From positions 310,001 to 374,000 of the forward strand of contig MU119204.1 in NCBI GenBank assembly GCA_014904845.1: a stretch of 64,000 bases of DNA, given 5' to 3'. Source of the stretch: Acephala macrosclerotiorum (lineage: Eukaryota > Ascomycota > Leotiomycetes > Helotiales > Mollisiaceae). This document shows, piece by piece, positions 25,965 to 38,738 of this stretch (its first letter is position 1; each line of letters begins with the position of its first letter). A program made the position numbers and the translations under genes. Under the pieces are notes generated by a model. It was not told where the DNA came from and made no database searches. It saw only the letters and a list, made by a program, of their open reading frames with translations.

Positions 25965-27249
25965 GCTTCAAACCCTTCCAAATCGACGGGAAATCGACTC
26001 GACATTGTGTAACTTCGGGCCTTTGGCCAGGATTTATCAGTTGAGTGTAGTTTGAATTGCAGATTCGGGCTATGTCGAGACAACCCATAAAACCCAAATA
26101 TTTAGCTGAGTGCGGGTCTCCTGCGTCTTCTCTAACCTAAATCCAGAGCTGTGTGCAGCTAGCTAAAGTAGTAATGTGTTAGCAACTTTGGCGCATACAC
26201 CTCGTCGTTCCGACTTAGTCAAGCCGCCCGGAGCCATTTCCAGGAAGCTAGAGAGATTTTCTTATATTGTTGGTCCAAGTTCAGGGTGTATAGGTAGGTC
26301 TGTCTCCTTAGCAGGTCTGCGGGACATGTTGAAGAAAGATGCAAGAATTGATCCAAAGTCCGGAGCGTATTCTAGCCATCAAACGTATCAGACAACAGGC
26401 ACGCTCCGTTCAAACAAGAATTTTGTGTATCGAATGCGGAAGTCATTCCGCAGTTATGTTCTTGACTTGTGAAGCTTCAAGGAGGATTGTTGATGATATG
26501 TAGGATACTTTGTTGATATACTACGTTTTGCGGTTCTCTGCATCCCAGTGCCGCGTACAGACTCCAACGGACTCTCCAGAGGGTGCCCTCAACTTGTATG
26601 CCTGCTTGTAGTATATGGAGGCCTGCCATTCGTGTTTCGGGATCTTCAAAGATAGATATTCTCGTCCGTAGGTCTCGTCGTACGCCGTGTTTCGAGTACT
26701 GGTTTCTGTTTCTAGAATGTTAGAGCTTTAAGTTCAGTAACACTAGGCCTAGATTAAGGCGTTACTCAGGTCTCGGGGTGACAGAGGTGTTCTCGAATCA
26801 GAGATGATCAACAACTCCCAACGGAGCTTAACTCTTCTATAAACTCCCAGCTGGTCTTGGAAATTGGGTGCTGTCTGTGTGAAGTAGGTTGCAGGTATGC
26901 AGACTGGGCTGCTTTCCGCAGAGAAGACCCGGTGTGATGAGGGTACAGGAACAAAAAGGAGTTCAGTAAAGGCATCTACAGAAGCACAAGACATCACCAA
27001 TCGCCTCTCAGATGCCTCACCAGAAGACAACTCGGGCTTGGAACTTATCGATAGTGACGATAAGCATGAGAGGGTGGACCGTGCACAAGGCTGGACTGTC
27101 GCCTCGTCTTAAAGACGAATGGCGCTCGCCATCGATTTCCATGATCAACACAACATTATGGGCAGTCGAAAGAAGTCACTTCCTTAACCCTCCAGGCATC
27201 TGCCATTGCTTCTACTACCATTTCCTTATCTGCAAAAGCAAATTCCGTT
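25965..27249. other. intergenic between pseudogene and CRT10-like gene
   Basis: No confident gene. The plus-strand ATG frame at 26897-27112 (71 codons, polar, acidic, ending GWTVASS) has protein-like composition and ends 138 bp before the next start. It could be an orphan ORF or a lost exon, but no family is recognised. Confidence 0.4.
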
Positions 27250-29949
27250 ATGAACCCCGCCCTAGCACACGCCCGACAGGGTGGGGTGGATATTCACAAA
27301 GGTCATAGACCGTTTAATGTCCCAAGCATACGTGGGAGGGCTTTCGAAGAAGTGAAGACGCGCAATTATGCTGCACAGAGAGGCACTCTCCGGGTAAGTA
27401 CAGTACAAAGATCCGGGGTTTCTATAATATACTAATGCATTTCAGTATCCTCGTACATCTGAAGGCCTTCCTGATAACGTACCACGATTCCTAGGATGGA
27501 GACTGAACTTGGTGGCTCTATCTGCAATACATAATGTGAGTAGGAGCCCTTGTGCAATCTCTAACATGTGGGTGCCTTCTGTCGGTGGGCTTCGGTGCTG
27601 GGCACCCAAGTGGTTCGCGGCTCTGAGTTAACTTTCTCGGTTTCCATGTTTTTAATTCCTACAAATAAATCTGAGAAGGCCCGAACAATATTTTCAATTG
27701 CAGTACTCGTTAAGTATTCTGCTAACAAAGTACTAGCTCTACTTTACTGCCTGTGTTGATAGGATTCTCGTCTTCGTCCCTCGAGACCTCAGGAACACAA
27801 TTCCAGGCAAACCAGACCTCATACTTCACCTTCCCAGATCTTTCAAAGCTACGCAAGTCGGAGGCTACATAGTCCCATCCGTACCACACGGTATTAATAA
27901 TATAAAGATCGGAGACTTGGGCGATCTAGAGATACTCTTAGTGGCGTGTGATGATGGCGATGTTGTTGCGTTCTATACTCATCTTATTAACCATGAGGTC
28001 CAACTTGCCATGAACGAAGGCCATACCACTCCTCCAATTAAGTTGATGAGACCGTAAGTTGCCGAGTTCCTCTCAAAATACCTCGGCTGATACAAATTAG
28101 TGATTTCCTTCAAAATGTTGGCATAAGCGCCTGGGGATTGGCAATACATACACAATCACGACTTATAGCCGTCGGCTCCAATCTCAAGCAAATTACGGTA
28201 TTTGCTCCCGCTTGTAATGAGCCGCCAAAGCACGAGTTTCATAATGACCACTCCGATCCCCCCTCACAAACAAGTTCTGATTCGAGACCTCGAACATCAT
28301 CGTCATTTGAGGAATATTCGACTCCTACACGGACCACTCCCAAAGACGATGGCACCCCTAGCTGGTGGGCTAACTTATCCTACCATGAAAGGGAGGTTTT
28401 TCGTAAGCCGAACTGGTTAGAAGCAAGTTCATTAAGTGAAGGAAGGCTTTGTTCGAATATCGTGATTCGAGTTACGCTACCACTCATTGGTCACAACATA
28501 CCCTCTGTAGATTTCACTAGTGATGGAGAAGGAGAGGCTCTCGCGGTAATAGCCGCTGATATTAATGGCAATTCAGTAAGTGCCATCTTTCTCCAGAGTT
28601 TGGGGATGGAGATACTCATTGTAAGCGACAAATACTAATTGGGATTATCAGTGGCAATATGGTTTGTACAGCTCGAGGCTAGCCAAGTTGCCAACCATGA
28701 TCGACGAGATAACTCATGATGAGGACAAGATGGGCTGGGGAGTTATAGCTATACCACCCGGCATGATCAAAGAAGAGCTGCTGTAAGTATTGTCTGTCAC
28801 ACATCGCTGCAAGACCGTCTAACGTCATATAGACCACATGCCGCCCTAGGCAGCTGGAAAATCATGGAGTCATGGCGTTTAGACTCCCGACTTGTACCAA
28901 ATCACGCTTGCTTCGACATAACTCACAGCCTCTCGGAGTTCGAACATACTTCAGGATATCATCCTGCATTTGGAGCACTCTATCTCAACCAAGAGGGTCG
29001 TCGAAAAGAACAACACATCCCTTCTCTTGAGAACGACGAAGGCTCCGATGACTTCCTACCTTTCGATGGCAGGGTGATTACCAAAGCCTTCAAGGAGAAG
29101 TTCAAGGAATTGCTACAGCCGGATCATGCCTCTTTCTGGACATTCGACATCTTTTGGAAGGAAAAGGACGATTTGCTCCAGGCCGTTCCTGATCTGAAGG
29201 ACGATATTATTCCTGCCCATCGGCTTGCCGGTGAACTAGCCCTGGTGCGAGGCATCTCTGTCCATCCAGTCAAAGCTATCCAACAATTCCTCCTTATGCC
29301 GCCAGAGGCAAGAAATTGTCAGACCCATCTCAACTTCGAGGAGTTCATGGAAACCTATCAGCGCAAAGAAGGAAAGAGCTTTCCCGGAGCGGAACACGAA
29401 AAGCGAGAGCGGAAGCCGCTTCCTCTTTCCTCCAGCCATTCCGCTATCCTCATGTGTCACCTTTCAGACATTCATTTCATGCCCGCGGATGATACACTGC
29501 CGCCCACGATTTGCAAAGGCATATTGAGGCAAATCATGCCGCCCAATATCCTCGGTATTCTAGGACAATACGATCGTCTCTGCATGCACGCCTTAATCCC
29601 AGACCTCTCCATCATTGTCATCGCGACGCAAGCGGGGCGTGCCGCTCTGATTACTCCGACCCAAATGTCCGCCCACATGTCCGAGGCGGTTACGATGCGG
29701 GTGGAGCTTCTGCTCCCGCTCAAGAAGGACGAGGATGCCGACCGTCCATGGGACCAGCCGCTGCTTGGGATGGCAGTAGCGCCGGTTTGGAGGGGGGAGA
29801 AGGTGGTGGAGGGAGAAGAGTGGAAGGCGTGGAGAGGGGAAAGGAATGTCCGGGCTAAGGCTTGGAGATTGTTTTTGCATTATATGGATCATACGATCCT
29901 TACGTATGAGCTGTTCCGCGGGGAGAAGGAGGATTTGGTGGTTTTTTAG
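27250..29949 (+). CDS. CRT10-family protein (putative RNR regulator, beta-propeller-like)
   Basis: Six exons (27250-27393, 27446-27535, 27737-28053, 28101-28575, 28652-28782, 28833-29949) encode 757 aa in continuous frame. Several introns have textbook branch sites, for example TGCTAAC before the acceptor at 27736. N-terminal blocks include YPRTSEGLPDNVPRFLGWRL, LYFTACVDRILVFVPRDLRN, GDLEILLVACDDGDVVAFYT and SAWGLAIHTQSRLIAVGSN, resembling a divergent WD-like propeller. The C-terminus contains DRLCMHALIPDLSIIVIATQ. I associate these blocks with the fungal CRT10 family, named after a yeast protein affecting ribonucleotide reductase gene expression. A variable Ser/Thr-rich insert sits near residues 210-250. 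The family call is from remembered motifs; the role is inferred. Confidence 0.72.
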
Positions 29950-30815
29950 GTGGAGTGGAGGGGGCGGGACGACTTTGTATTTGTGTGTTTTTGGTTTTGT
30001 TCAGTTGCATAGCGTGGCGTTGTAAAAGATACCTATTTGATTGTCCCAAGTTCTTTGGTAATCTGTACTTGAGCTGGATGTGTGAAAGTTGAGATTAGGG
30101 TTGTCGCGGCTTATGGTCAAATTGATTGTTCCCAAGTTCTATAATACTTTGGAAGTAAAGCCGATATAACTCTTCAAAGTTAAGATTGAGGTAATTATAG
30201 CGTCGATCTGTGAGTCAAGTTAAACGTTCTTAATTAGATTATTGTCCCAGTCTCTGCAGCATATTCATTTTTTATTTAGCACGTCTCTTGCAATCATCTC
30301 AACTTAGTTATTCGCACGTTGTTTGATATGAACCCATTCACAGATCAAGAGTACAGACATTCCACACTACATTAGCCAACTACCGAGTATAGACAATAGT
30401 ATCTCACGCTTCATATACTATTTCGAGATGTCAAGAACGGATATTAATATTTAGTTGGCCATATACTCACCTAGACATTCCAGCTTCACATATTCGTATC
30501 TGGCCCTACATATGTCATCACAGGATTTTGAAACCGAACATTGCCATTTAACTCCCCTTGTACCCACCCCAACATCTTGAGTTCTGATATTCAAACCTCG
30601 CCTCCATATTTAATGAACGGTCAAGTAAGAGATTGAAAATTGATGAGAAAAGGCGATTAGTTGATAGCAGAGAACTCAAACTAGAGAGTTGACGGGAAGG
30701 AAGTTGTTAATAGATAGCGCTCCTCAAGAACTAAGGAAGGCAACTAGTTATCAAGGCGACGTATTTTGTAAGCTTAGATGGCAAATGGAGGGGAAATTGG
30801 GAGAACTGGGTTGAA
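29950..30815. other. intergenic, 3' of CRT10-like gene
   Basis: AT-rich sequence with no open frame of interest. It probably contains the 3' UTR of the CRT10-like gene and the 3' flank of the minus-strand candidate that follows. Confidence 0.5.
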
Positions 30816-31638
30816 TTATGATGGTCTAGGATTATTGGCTTTAGTACCACGAGCAGTACCACGAGCAGTACCACGAGCAGTACCACGAGCAGTACCACGA
30901 GCAGTACCATGAGCAGTACCATAAGCATCACCTGCCAGATCTTGCCGCTTCTCCTTCTTGAACATATTCGTCTGCTCCTCGATATTTGCTGTTGATCCCC
31001 TGAATCTTGGGGTCTTGAATGTCGGTCCCGATTTAATGATTCGAGAGTGACGTTAAAGCTTCTCGCTCATAAAACAAACCCAATCCATGCTCTCAAAAAG
31101 TCAACACTGGCAATAACTGAAGCAATGGTATTCACCAAACCCAAGATTCGGGCTTCCAAACTCCCAAGCCATATCCGAGGACGCCGGCATCAAACCACAC
31201 AAGCCCATCCTCGAGACGTTGAAAGTTAAGAAGTAGATACTCAAGAATCACGGTAACGACGCCAACACCAGGAATAGCAGAGATAGGACCATAGATAGAA
31301 GCTTTGAGACTGAAATGGCCTAAGAAAATGCACTTTCAAGGATAAGTTCCAGCAATACATCTCGACGTCACTGCCACCTCATCCCCTTTCCCCCTCAACC
31401 CTCCATCAACTCCACTTCTCGGCCTATTGATCCTTCTTCCGTTTCCAGCTGGCGGGAGTAACATAAAGTGGTGGGGATAGGCGACAAAGAGCTTAGATTC
31501 AGTCTTGCTTGCCACTGTGGGAGCTTGCATGACTTGAACATTGGCTTGGGACTCTTTGTTTGTGTATATGATCTCGGTATCTCGAGCTGTACGACGGATC
31601 GAAAATGAATAGGCTCCATTTCGCAGTTGCAAGAGCAT
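30816..31638 (-). CDS. unresolved or decayed membrane-protein gene
   Basis: Three minus-strand segments read like protein but lie in different frames. (1) 31336-31638: 100 codons from an ATG, ending in TGA. The same frame continues past that stop to 31132 with hydrophobic stretches such as ISAIPGVGVVTVILEYLL. (2) About 31076-31175: LEARILGLVNTIASVIASVD..., TM-like. (3) 30816-31013: 65 codons, polar, containing seven Gly-Thr-Ala-Arg/His units and ending in TAA. Segments 2 and 3 join in phase through a possible 62-nt intron (31014-31075). Segment 1 to 2 needs another intron or a frameshift. It may be an active multi-exon gene or a decaying one. No family is recognised. Confidence 0.35.
30844..30927. 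repeat. 12-bp tandem repeat (7 units)
   Basis: Seven units of gtaccacgagca, five perfect and two variant, lie in tandem. Read on the minus strand in one frame they encode repeated Gly-Thr-Ala-Arg/His, so the repeat preserves frame within the candidate gene there. Confidence 0.9.
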
Positions 31639-34600
31639 GTACTCGATATATTAATCTACTTCTCCCTACCCCTCCTGTGGGAGCTATGACTTGACGAGAA
31701 GCAGCAAATATCAGATGCAAAATATCGTTCTTCAACTCAGGTTACACGTGTATCGAACGTACTCAACCTCTAGAAATAATCGAGCACCTTATGAGAATTG
31801 GTTGATGGATTTTGCGGGATCTTATGCCTTTATTTGTCTATTTGGCTTGAGGGTGTGGCCTTTGAAAGGGGTGAGCTGATGGATAGCGGGATGAAATAAT
31901 TGAGCTGTCTATGAGTTTGATCTTTGGGGGAGAGATGGGTCGAGTTGGAATTTGTGCTGACTTGAGAATGATGATATGAAAGGTGAGAGTGCCGAGCTTG
32001 AGTCGTAGGGCGAATGAAGGGAAGGAAGCGTTTGACTGATTAATGTTTTCAGAACATGCTTATCTGAAGGAATCGCTTACTGGAGTCTAAGTGCTAGATG
32101 GTAAGCTTGGATTTTGGGAGATTGAGATATAGTATGACCTGACTACGATGCTAACCACTCATTCTTCTCGAGGATGTGGATTATGACGGACAAGCCTAGC
32201 TAAGTCTAGATTCGAGCGGATCACAACGAAAGACAGTTTGCATGGAAGATGAGAGATAGATCGTCTGCATAGCCATGAACGCTTGGGAACTACTGAGGAA
32301 CCGACTTCATCCTCAAGATGAGATGTCCGGCAGCATACCAAAATCCCGCAACTACTTGACACTGCTCAATATTCGCAACATCCTCGAATCTAGAGCCGAT
32401 GTGTAATGAATGAAAAATAGATGTAAACTCTTCTCACATCCGCGTGAACTTCTCTTACTAACAAGAAGATCCCACAATCTTGCAGTAGCTTCAGAGTATA
32501 GTACGATCAGTATCGGCCAAACACTACTCTCTAATTGCCAACACGGCGTTGGTTGCGGGAACCTGTTCCGCTCAATCCCGCAAACAGGCCCGAACATGAG
32601 AAATGACAAACAGTCTGACGGAACGGGCCTGTATATAAAGTGGATCAAGATGAACTTGTGGAAATCAGTATACTGGGATGAGAATAGGCTGAATGGGTTG
32701 AAGAAATTTTTTTCGGATTGGTGGCGCGATGAAAAGGGATCATCTCGCGAGTGCAGAAGCCATCATCGTTCGATGTCTTGGAGAACCCACGTGATGGCGT
32801 GACTGCAGTATTTTGGTGCGGGCGATTTGGGGAGGCACGTGGAGGCGTGAATGATTAAGAAAGAGAGAGAGCTGTATCTACCAGAGACGTAGTGGTAGCT
32901 CGAGGCTGCAGGAATGGCTCTCTTGAGTCAACACGGCCGAATCTGTTCACCCCATCTGGCGCCGGAAACCTCTTTTGGGCCCAATATGTCTTTCAACATA
33001 TCGCTAAAGGAAAATGTAACGTCTTGGTGTAAGACTACAGTATCAGCCATCAAAAGACAGAGCTTTGATCTTCCAGATGCGTTTATTTGTTGAAGGATGA
33101 ACATGACGGCCTCGGACTTTCAATGCACCATGATACAAGAAGGAACTCATGTAACTCAAAGCTCATTTAGAAACCAGATGAGCAGACAATACGACGAAAA
33201 TCCAAAGCAACATCTTGCCCTCGCAATCTGTAGAATAAACCAGGAATTTTCAAACTACATAAAGTTAAAGTCTCAAAATAACTCGAACCGATCAGTGACC
33301 AGTACTCGGTTTGGCCTTCTGCAACCCATGAGGCTGAAAGAGGGGTAGGACGCAAATGCTTGGTCATCGAGAAATAAAAAGTATCGTAGCTACTTCTGTG
33401 TGAGACTATGCTTCGTGTCTGACGGCTTCCTGTAGCAAAAAACTCACGGACGAGCGGTGGAGAAGAAACTTCGATTCTCCGATGAGATCCTATTAAGCTC
33501 TGCGATGTGATATCGCTGACTGTGCCTGCAGATAGATGCGCAATCGATACCATACTAAATCTATCTATAGAGCGAGACGCTGGACATCTTAGCGTTCGTC
33601 TCCGTTTTGTTTTGAGGCTACAAAACGGTCCTCCAGACCTCAAGTGTTTCCAAACAGTACACGTGATAGCCTCGACCTTCCGATTGCGGAACCCTTGAAG
33701 GTTATGGCAGAAAGAACGCAAACGAAAACTTTGGAATCAAGATGGGGATGTGCCGGATAGGCCTGATTTCTATGACGATGGATTGATAGGATCGGGTTGT
33801 TGTGGTTCTTGCTTCAGCCAATATTTTGTCTGTGATGCTGACCTGGAGCGGGAGCCAATCAGCACGTGAAGGTTCGCTCGAGACCTTTCTTCCCTTGCTC
33901 GATTGAGCATCGTGTCGAATTGAGGCATCGCGCGCGCTTCAATGTAATGAGGGCACATGACTGAAAGCAGAGGCGATTTGCATTATTCTATGAAATGATC
34001 ATCGAACTTGAGCGCTTATGAAAGGGACCATGTTTGAAGAGACAATATTCGAAATGGTGCTTGAGCGATACGGGCACAGCGAGATCGTTGAATCGGTGGC
34101 ACAATACGCCGCCGCACACATGCTTTTGGGGCTGCAGTGTGGAGGCAGAGGCTGAAAGAAAAACGTGAAAACTGTGGACTTGGCGATGTTGGGACAATTG
34201 CGGCTGCTGCGCAGTAAGAATTCGTGACAGTGGTCTTGTAGGAAACAGAGAAGGAAGCGCACATCCCGTCTTGGCTCTCACGGCTTCTGCCACCCACTTG
34301 TTTTCGATGTTCTTGATGGCGCTCAGCCACTCCAAGGGATATTTTGGTGATGTTTGGCCATGAGGGAACGAGAGCGTGCACGCCAGAGCTTGAGATGGAG
34401 AGTGTCGGAGAGCCTGGTTCGCTGGGAGTCCGTGAAGAGGAGGGCCAATGGGAGGGTAGGACGGTCTCGGTTAGCAGCATGGGGTTTGAACTTTCACGAG
34501 GTGGTTTCCGCATGAGGCGACGACGAGTTTCCCCGGAGGATTGCGTGAGCTGTGCCTCTGGTTGATTATGTTGATGAAATAAATAGATTGCTTTTCTCAT

Positions 34601-36273
34601 GCAGTACAATGCTCACAGGTGCAGTGCCCAGATGGTGGATGCAGTTGCAGAGATACTATGTGTGCATGATAACCTCGATATGACAGCAGAGTTGTCTCGA
34701 GGGTTCTTCCCGATCTCTTTCGCTCCGTTGGTTGCGGTGTGATTCTCCTCAAACGACCTCCTTGACTGGAGAATCGTTGGCTTGTTTCAGATGGCCTTGT
34801 CCAAGGAGCCATGCCTATTCGAGATGGCGTACAGCGGACGGTACCTGAGCTAGACCCCGTTGAAATTAGGGCCGCGCCTCCGAACGCACTGGGCAGTTGA
34901 GGAGTGGAAAGGAGAACCTCGCACCTCACACCGCAGCAGAACGAAGAGGTTCGAGAGAACACACAGCGCTCGACCCCAAACATGATGGATGATGGCTGAC
35001 GAATTCTCTATGTCCTATCGCTCGTGGCCTATCACAGCGCCTACAATCATTAGACGAGCCAGCCCCAAACACTGCAGCACGCAGCTGCACACGCTGCAGG
35101 TACCAACGGTACCGCACTGCTTCAAGACGGTGTGCGATCATAGATGCTGTCTTTCCCGACGTGCACCTTGCTGCACAGGACGAGTCTTCGTATGTATACG
35201 ATGCCAATTATTATAGCCTCAACGCTGCAGCTCTCCTTGCGTCGAGTCACTTCCTACGGACTGACTGACTATTCTCCATCCCAGCAGCACTCTGTCGACG
35301 AAGCAGAACGCACGCAGCAAGGAAGTCGCCCCCGGCCCCCGCTAGTCCTCGACGGCACAACGTCCAAAATCATCCATCCAAGAGGGACCCTGCTCCTTCG
35401 ACCCTGACCCTGACCCTGACCCTGACTCTGACCTTGACCCTACCCGTCCCCACCCAACCTCCTATGCTCCTATCACAACCGCCAAAAGAGATTGCCCACC
35501 TAAAAGCAGTCGCCCAAAGATAGACATCATCTTTACTCACTGCTGCAGCGAACTTCCAGAAAATCACACCTCAATCTATTCTTGCCCACTCCAACCGCTT
35601 TCCCTTCTTTCAACTGTATCAATTGCTTCGTCCTTTGCCCGTTTCGAACATCGACGTGCTGCTGCACCTATACCGCTTTCGTTAGGTCCGCGCATCACAC
35701 ACACGCATTGAACAAAACAGAAACAGATTTTCGGCTATTCTGTAGATCTGGGCAGGCCCTTGCCCAATTCGCGGCCCTTGAGAGGATGGTGGAGACTCTA
35801 TACGCTGCGGAATCATCTGCTTCGCTTCGACTCCTTTCGCTGGTGAGTGAGAGACGGAGACCTCGTCCACGTCGTGTTTCTAGTGCAGCATCTTACACAC
35901 CTCAAGTGTTAGACTCGCAAACGTTCGCCAGCAACTGTCTTGTCGACTCGTCTTTGTCGACAGGCTCTCGACGTTTCAACAGACACCGGACAAACACTTC
36001 TCCCTCGACTTCTTTTCGTTTCAGCAAGTTTATACTTCGGTACCACGAACCTCACCAAACAAGCCAGACGGCTTCCAGAACAGGGACGGCTAAAGTTGTT
36101 CCTTCGAATACTGGTCGTGCGAAGCCTCGAACCAGGCATCCTTAACTCTTGTTCGGCCCTCGTTGGATGGTGGTATACTACACTGTGTGGGGTGACATCC
36201 TTTTGAGTTGAACTCTCCCGCCTGGCTGGACTGGAATTCAATCGCTTTGATAGTATACTTTCTTTTCCTGAAG
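31639..36273. other. gene-poor region upstream of kelch-like gene
   Basis: No confident gene in 4.6 kb. Chance-sized frames at 33167-33721 (-) and 34016-34609 (-) show no family features. CACGTG E-boxes occur at 31745, 32788, 32836, 33660 and 33863. Pyrimidine-rich sequence at 35400-36270 is probably the promoter and leader of the next gene and may hold an unrecognised first exon. Confidence 0.45.
35402..35437 (+). repeat. CCCTGA hexanucleotide repeat
   Basis: Four perfect CCCTGA units are followed by two single-mismatch units. It resembles but is not the fungal telomere repeat CCCTAA. Confidence 0.85.
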
Positions 36274-36421
36274 CTTCACCAACCTTCCCGCTGTCGGTAT
36301 CAACTATGTCACCATAATCGGCATTTGCGAAGGAGACGATTCATCGGCCTCGCCGTCCTGTGGGAGCACCACCGGAGCGAAGTCGAATGTCTACGAGGGA
36401 GGAACAGGTGCGATTTCGAAG

Positions 36422-38738
36422 ATGCTCCCCTCTCCTGCATATCCGTTGGACAATTCATGCTCGACATTGTTCAACAACACCCTATACGAATATATGTCTA
36501 CAGCCTTTCAATCGTTACCGATAGTACATGGGGCACAATGGTCGAACTTATCTATGGGCGTTCCGGTAGAAGGAGGAGTATGCGTCAAGTCGACGCCGAA
36601 GAATGATACAAGTGCAGCAGCATTATATATTGTTGGAGGAACATCGAATTCTAGCGACTACCCAGGGCTGCAACGGTACACATTTGCCAATCAGTCATGG
36701 GAGACGATCGCACCATCTGTGGCCGTCACGCAGAATCGATTGTATCATGCCGCGGTATATTTGAATACTTCCGATTCGATTCTTGTTTATGCTGGAACAC
36801 AGGATGGTACCAAGCAGTTGTCTTCTCAGACCTTCACGATACAGGCATCATGGCCGTACACTGTTTTGGCTTATGAGGCCATCGCTCCCCCGGCAATATC
36901 ACCGATGTTGATGCAATGGACAGAAAGCAAGGCGATATACATTGGAGGCAGTGAGACTAACACGAAAGCGATGGTTTTCAGCCCTTCGGAATCCTGGGTC
37001 GACTCGAACGCGACTTTGGCCAACCCCATATACAACACTTCAGCGATCAAAGCAGTTGTGATAAACGGAGACGACTCTAGCAAAACACTGTACACTTTTG
37101 ACATGGCGGTATCACCAAACGCAGTCAACCGGACAATACTAATCGACGCGGATGGCAATCCGGTACAAAATGCAGCACCAGTTGTGGGTAAGAGATGGGA
37201 AGATAGTTCATTCTGGGAAAGATCGAGGGAACGAATGAAGAGAGGTGATCTGACTGTTGCAGACTGGCCAGCCTACAACGACACATTTGCACTAATGTCC
37301 ACGAGAACGACATACACCTTATCACAAGATCAAAGTGGATTGGTAGTGATCTCTGGAGGCAGCACCACCGATGTACTTTGCATGTTCAAAGCAAGAGACA
37401 ATTGTTGGGAGAATGCCACATCGGTGTTGGCCACCAAAACAGTCTCGACATCGTCAGCGGATGGCCTTGGAAGTTCGCCGTCGGCAAGTGTCTCGAGTAC
37501 TTCAACGACAGCAGCGACATCCTCAGCCGCAGCATCCATCAGCAGTGGCGATGCCGCATTTCCCACAAAAATTCTTGGAGCTGTACTTGGATCGATATTG
37601 GCAGTTGCATTCATCCTTATCGCATTCCTCACCATATTCAGGTGGCGCAAGAACAGGAGACAGTATTCTGAGGCTGGACATCAAAGGCGAGCGAGTGGAA
37701 TACCAGATGAGAAGAACGCTATGGACTTTGCCGATAAGGGCTTGCCCCAGATGGTGACCACACGGCAATTTCCTGGTCACGAGCAGCAAAGTAAGTTCAG
37801 ACACCTACGGGCTTAGAAATGAGCTCGTATACATTGCAAATGGAAAACTAACCACTAGTGCAGATTCACAAGGATCCTTCTCGTCTATGGCTATCCTAAT
37901 GGGACGCGTCGGTCACAAGCGAGGTGATGAAAATAATGGGAGTGTTGGAAGCGATTTGAGCAGTCAATACAACAAATACAAGACAGCAATCAGCAAACCA
38001 ATATCGCAAGAAGAAATGTTCCAGCTACCAACACACCCTCTTGCTCTGCCGAATCGAGATGAAAAGGCAGTATCATTCGCAGCGAAGGATGTTGCCGCCG
38101 CCGAGGAAAGAGAAGCCATGCCACGGCCACGGGGAAGCACGAAAGGCGGGAGACGGGGAAGCACCAGGAGGAGCTCGGGATGGAATCGATACTGGTCGGG
38201 TGGAAGTTCACTGAACATCCTAGGATTCGGTTCGAAGAGGACGACATACGAAGGCTCAGACCGAAGTTCGGACTCGGAATATTCGATACAGAGGATGCCC
38301 AGTCAGGTCACCCAACAGTCAGCTTTGGTGCCGCCCCTGAAATTAGGAGAGCGACCAGAGTTGAACCGAGTGATGTCAGGCAGTCCTACGATTGCCTACC
38401 AGTCAAATAAATTTCCCTTGAGTGGCGAGATGTCCGGGCAACCGGAGAGAACATCCGTAAGCACTCTGTCATCCTACAACGATGACCGTCACGATGCGTT
38501 CTCGAGTGGCATCCCAGCGAGCGTCCACGAACAGAACACCTGGACGCCAGTGGAAGGGCAAGGCTGGGGGCGAGCAAGCAACTACTCGGAAAGTGTATAT
38601 GCCACCACGCTACCTCGGAGCACAGGCAACTACCAAAGAGAAACTCGCTTCCCTGGTTCAGGAGCACCTCCCCAAAGGCCTCCACCGCCACCTCAGGACA
38701 TGAGCTGGCTGAATCTTGGCGGCGAAACACGAATATGA
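36422..38738 (+). CDS. kelch-like single-pass membrane protein, N-terminus unresolved
   Basis: Exons 36422-37790 and 37864-38738 (intron gtaagt...tgcag) give 747 aa from the first in-frame ATG. The same frame is coding-like back to an acceptor at 36273 (LPAVGINYVTIIGICEGDD...), so an upstream exon with the signal peptide is probably missing. Residues 1-340 are an N-glycosylation-rich ectodomain with kelch-like strands (AALYIVGGTSNSSDYPG, YHAAVYLNTSDSILVYAG, AIYIGG, LVVISGG). A Ser/Thr stalk, one TM helix (about 390-412, LGSILAVAFILIAFLTIF) and an RWRKNRR stop-transfer follow. The cytosolic tail is about 330 aa, Ser-rich with polyproline near the end. This suggests a type I cell-surface protein. 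Homologues are often labelled kelch repeat or, misleadingly, splicing factor CLF1. The function is unknown. Confidence 0.82.

Noticed and set aside
30844..30927. CRISPR-like or regulatory direct repeats
   Set aside because: Contiguous 12-bp units without spacers; a protein-coding minisatellite explains them.
33167..33721. Minus-strand frame of 184 codons
   Set aside because: Irregular composition, no domain, no splice-linked neighbours and an AT-rich context; compatible with chance.
34016..34609. Minus-strand frame of 197 codons upstream of the kelch-like gene
   Set aside because: Ser/Pro/Arg-rich low-information sequence with no family features, overlapping other open frames.
35402..35437. 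Interstitial telomere sequence
   Set aside because: The unit is CCCTGA, not CCCTAA, and only six units are present; it is treated as a microsatellite.
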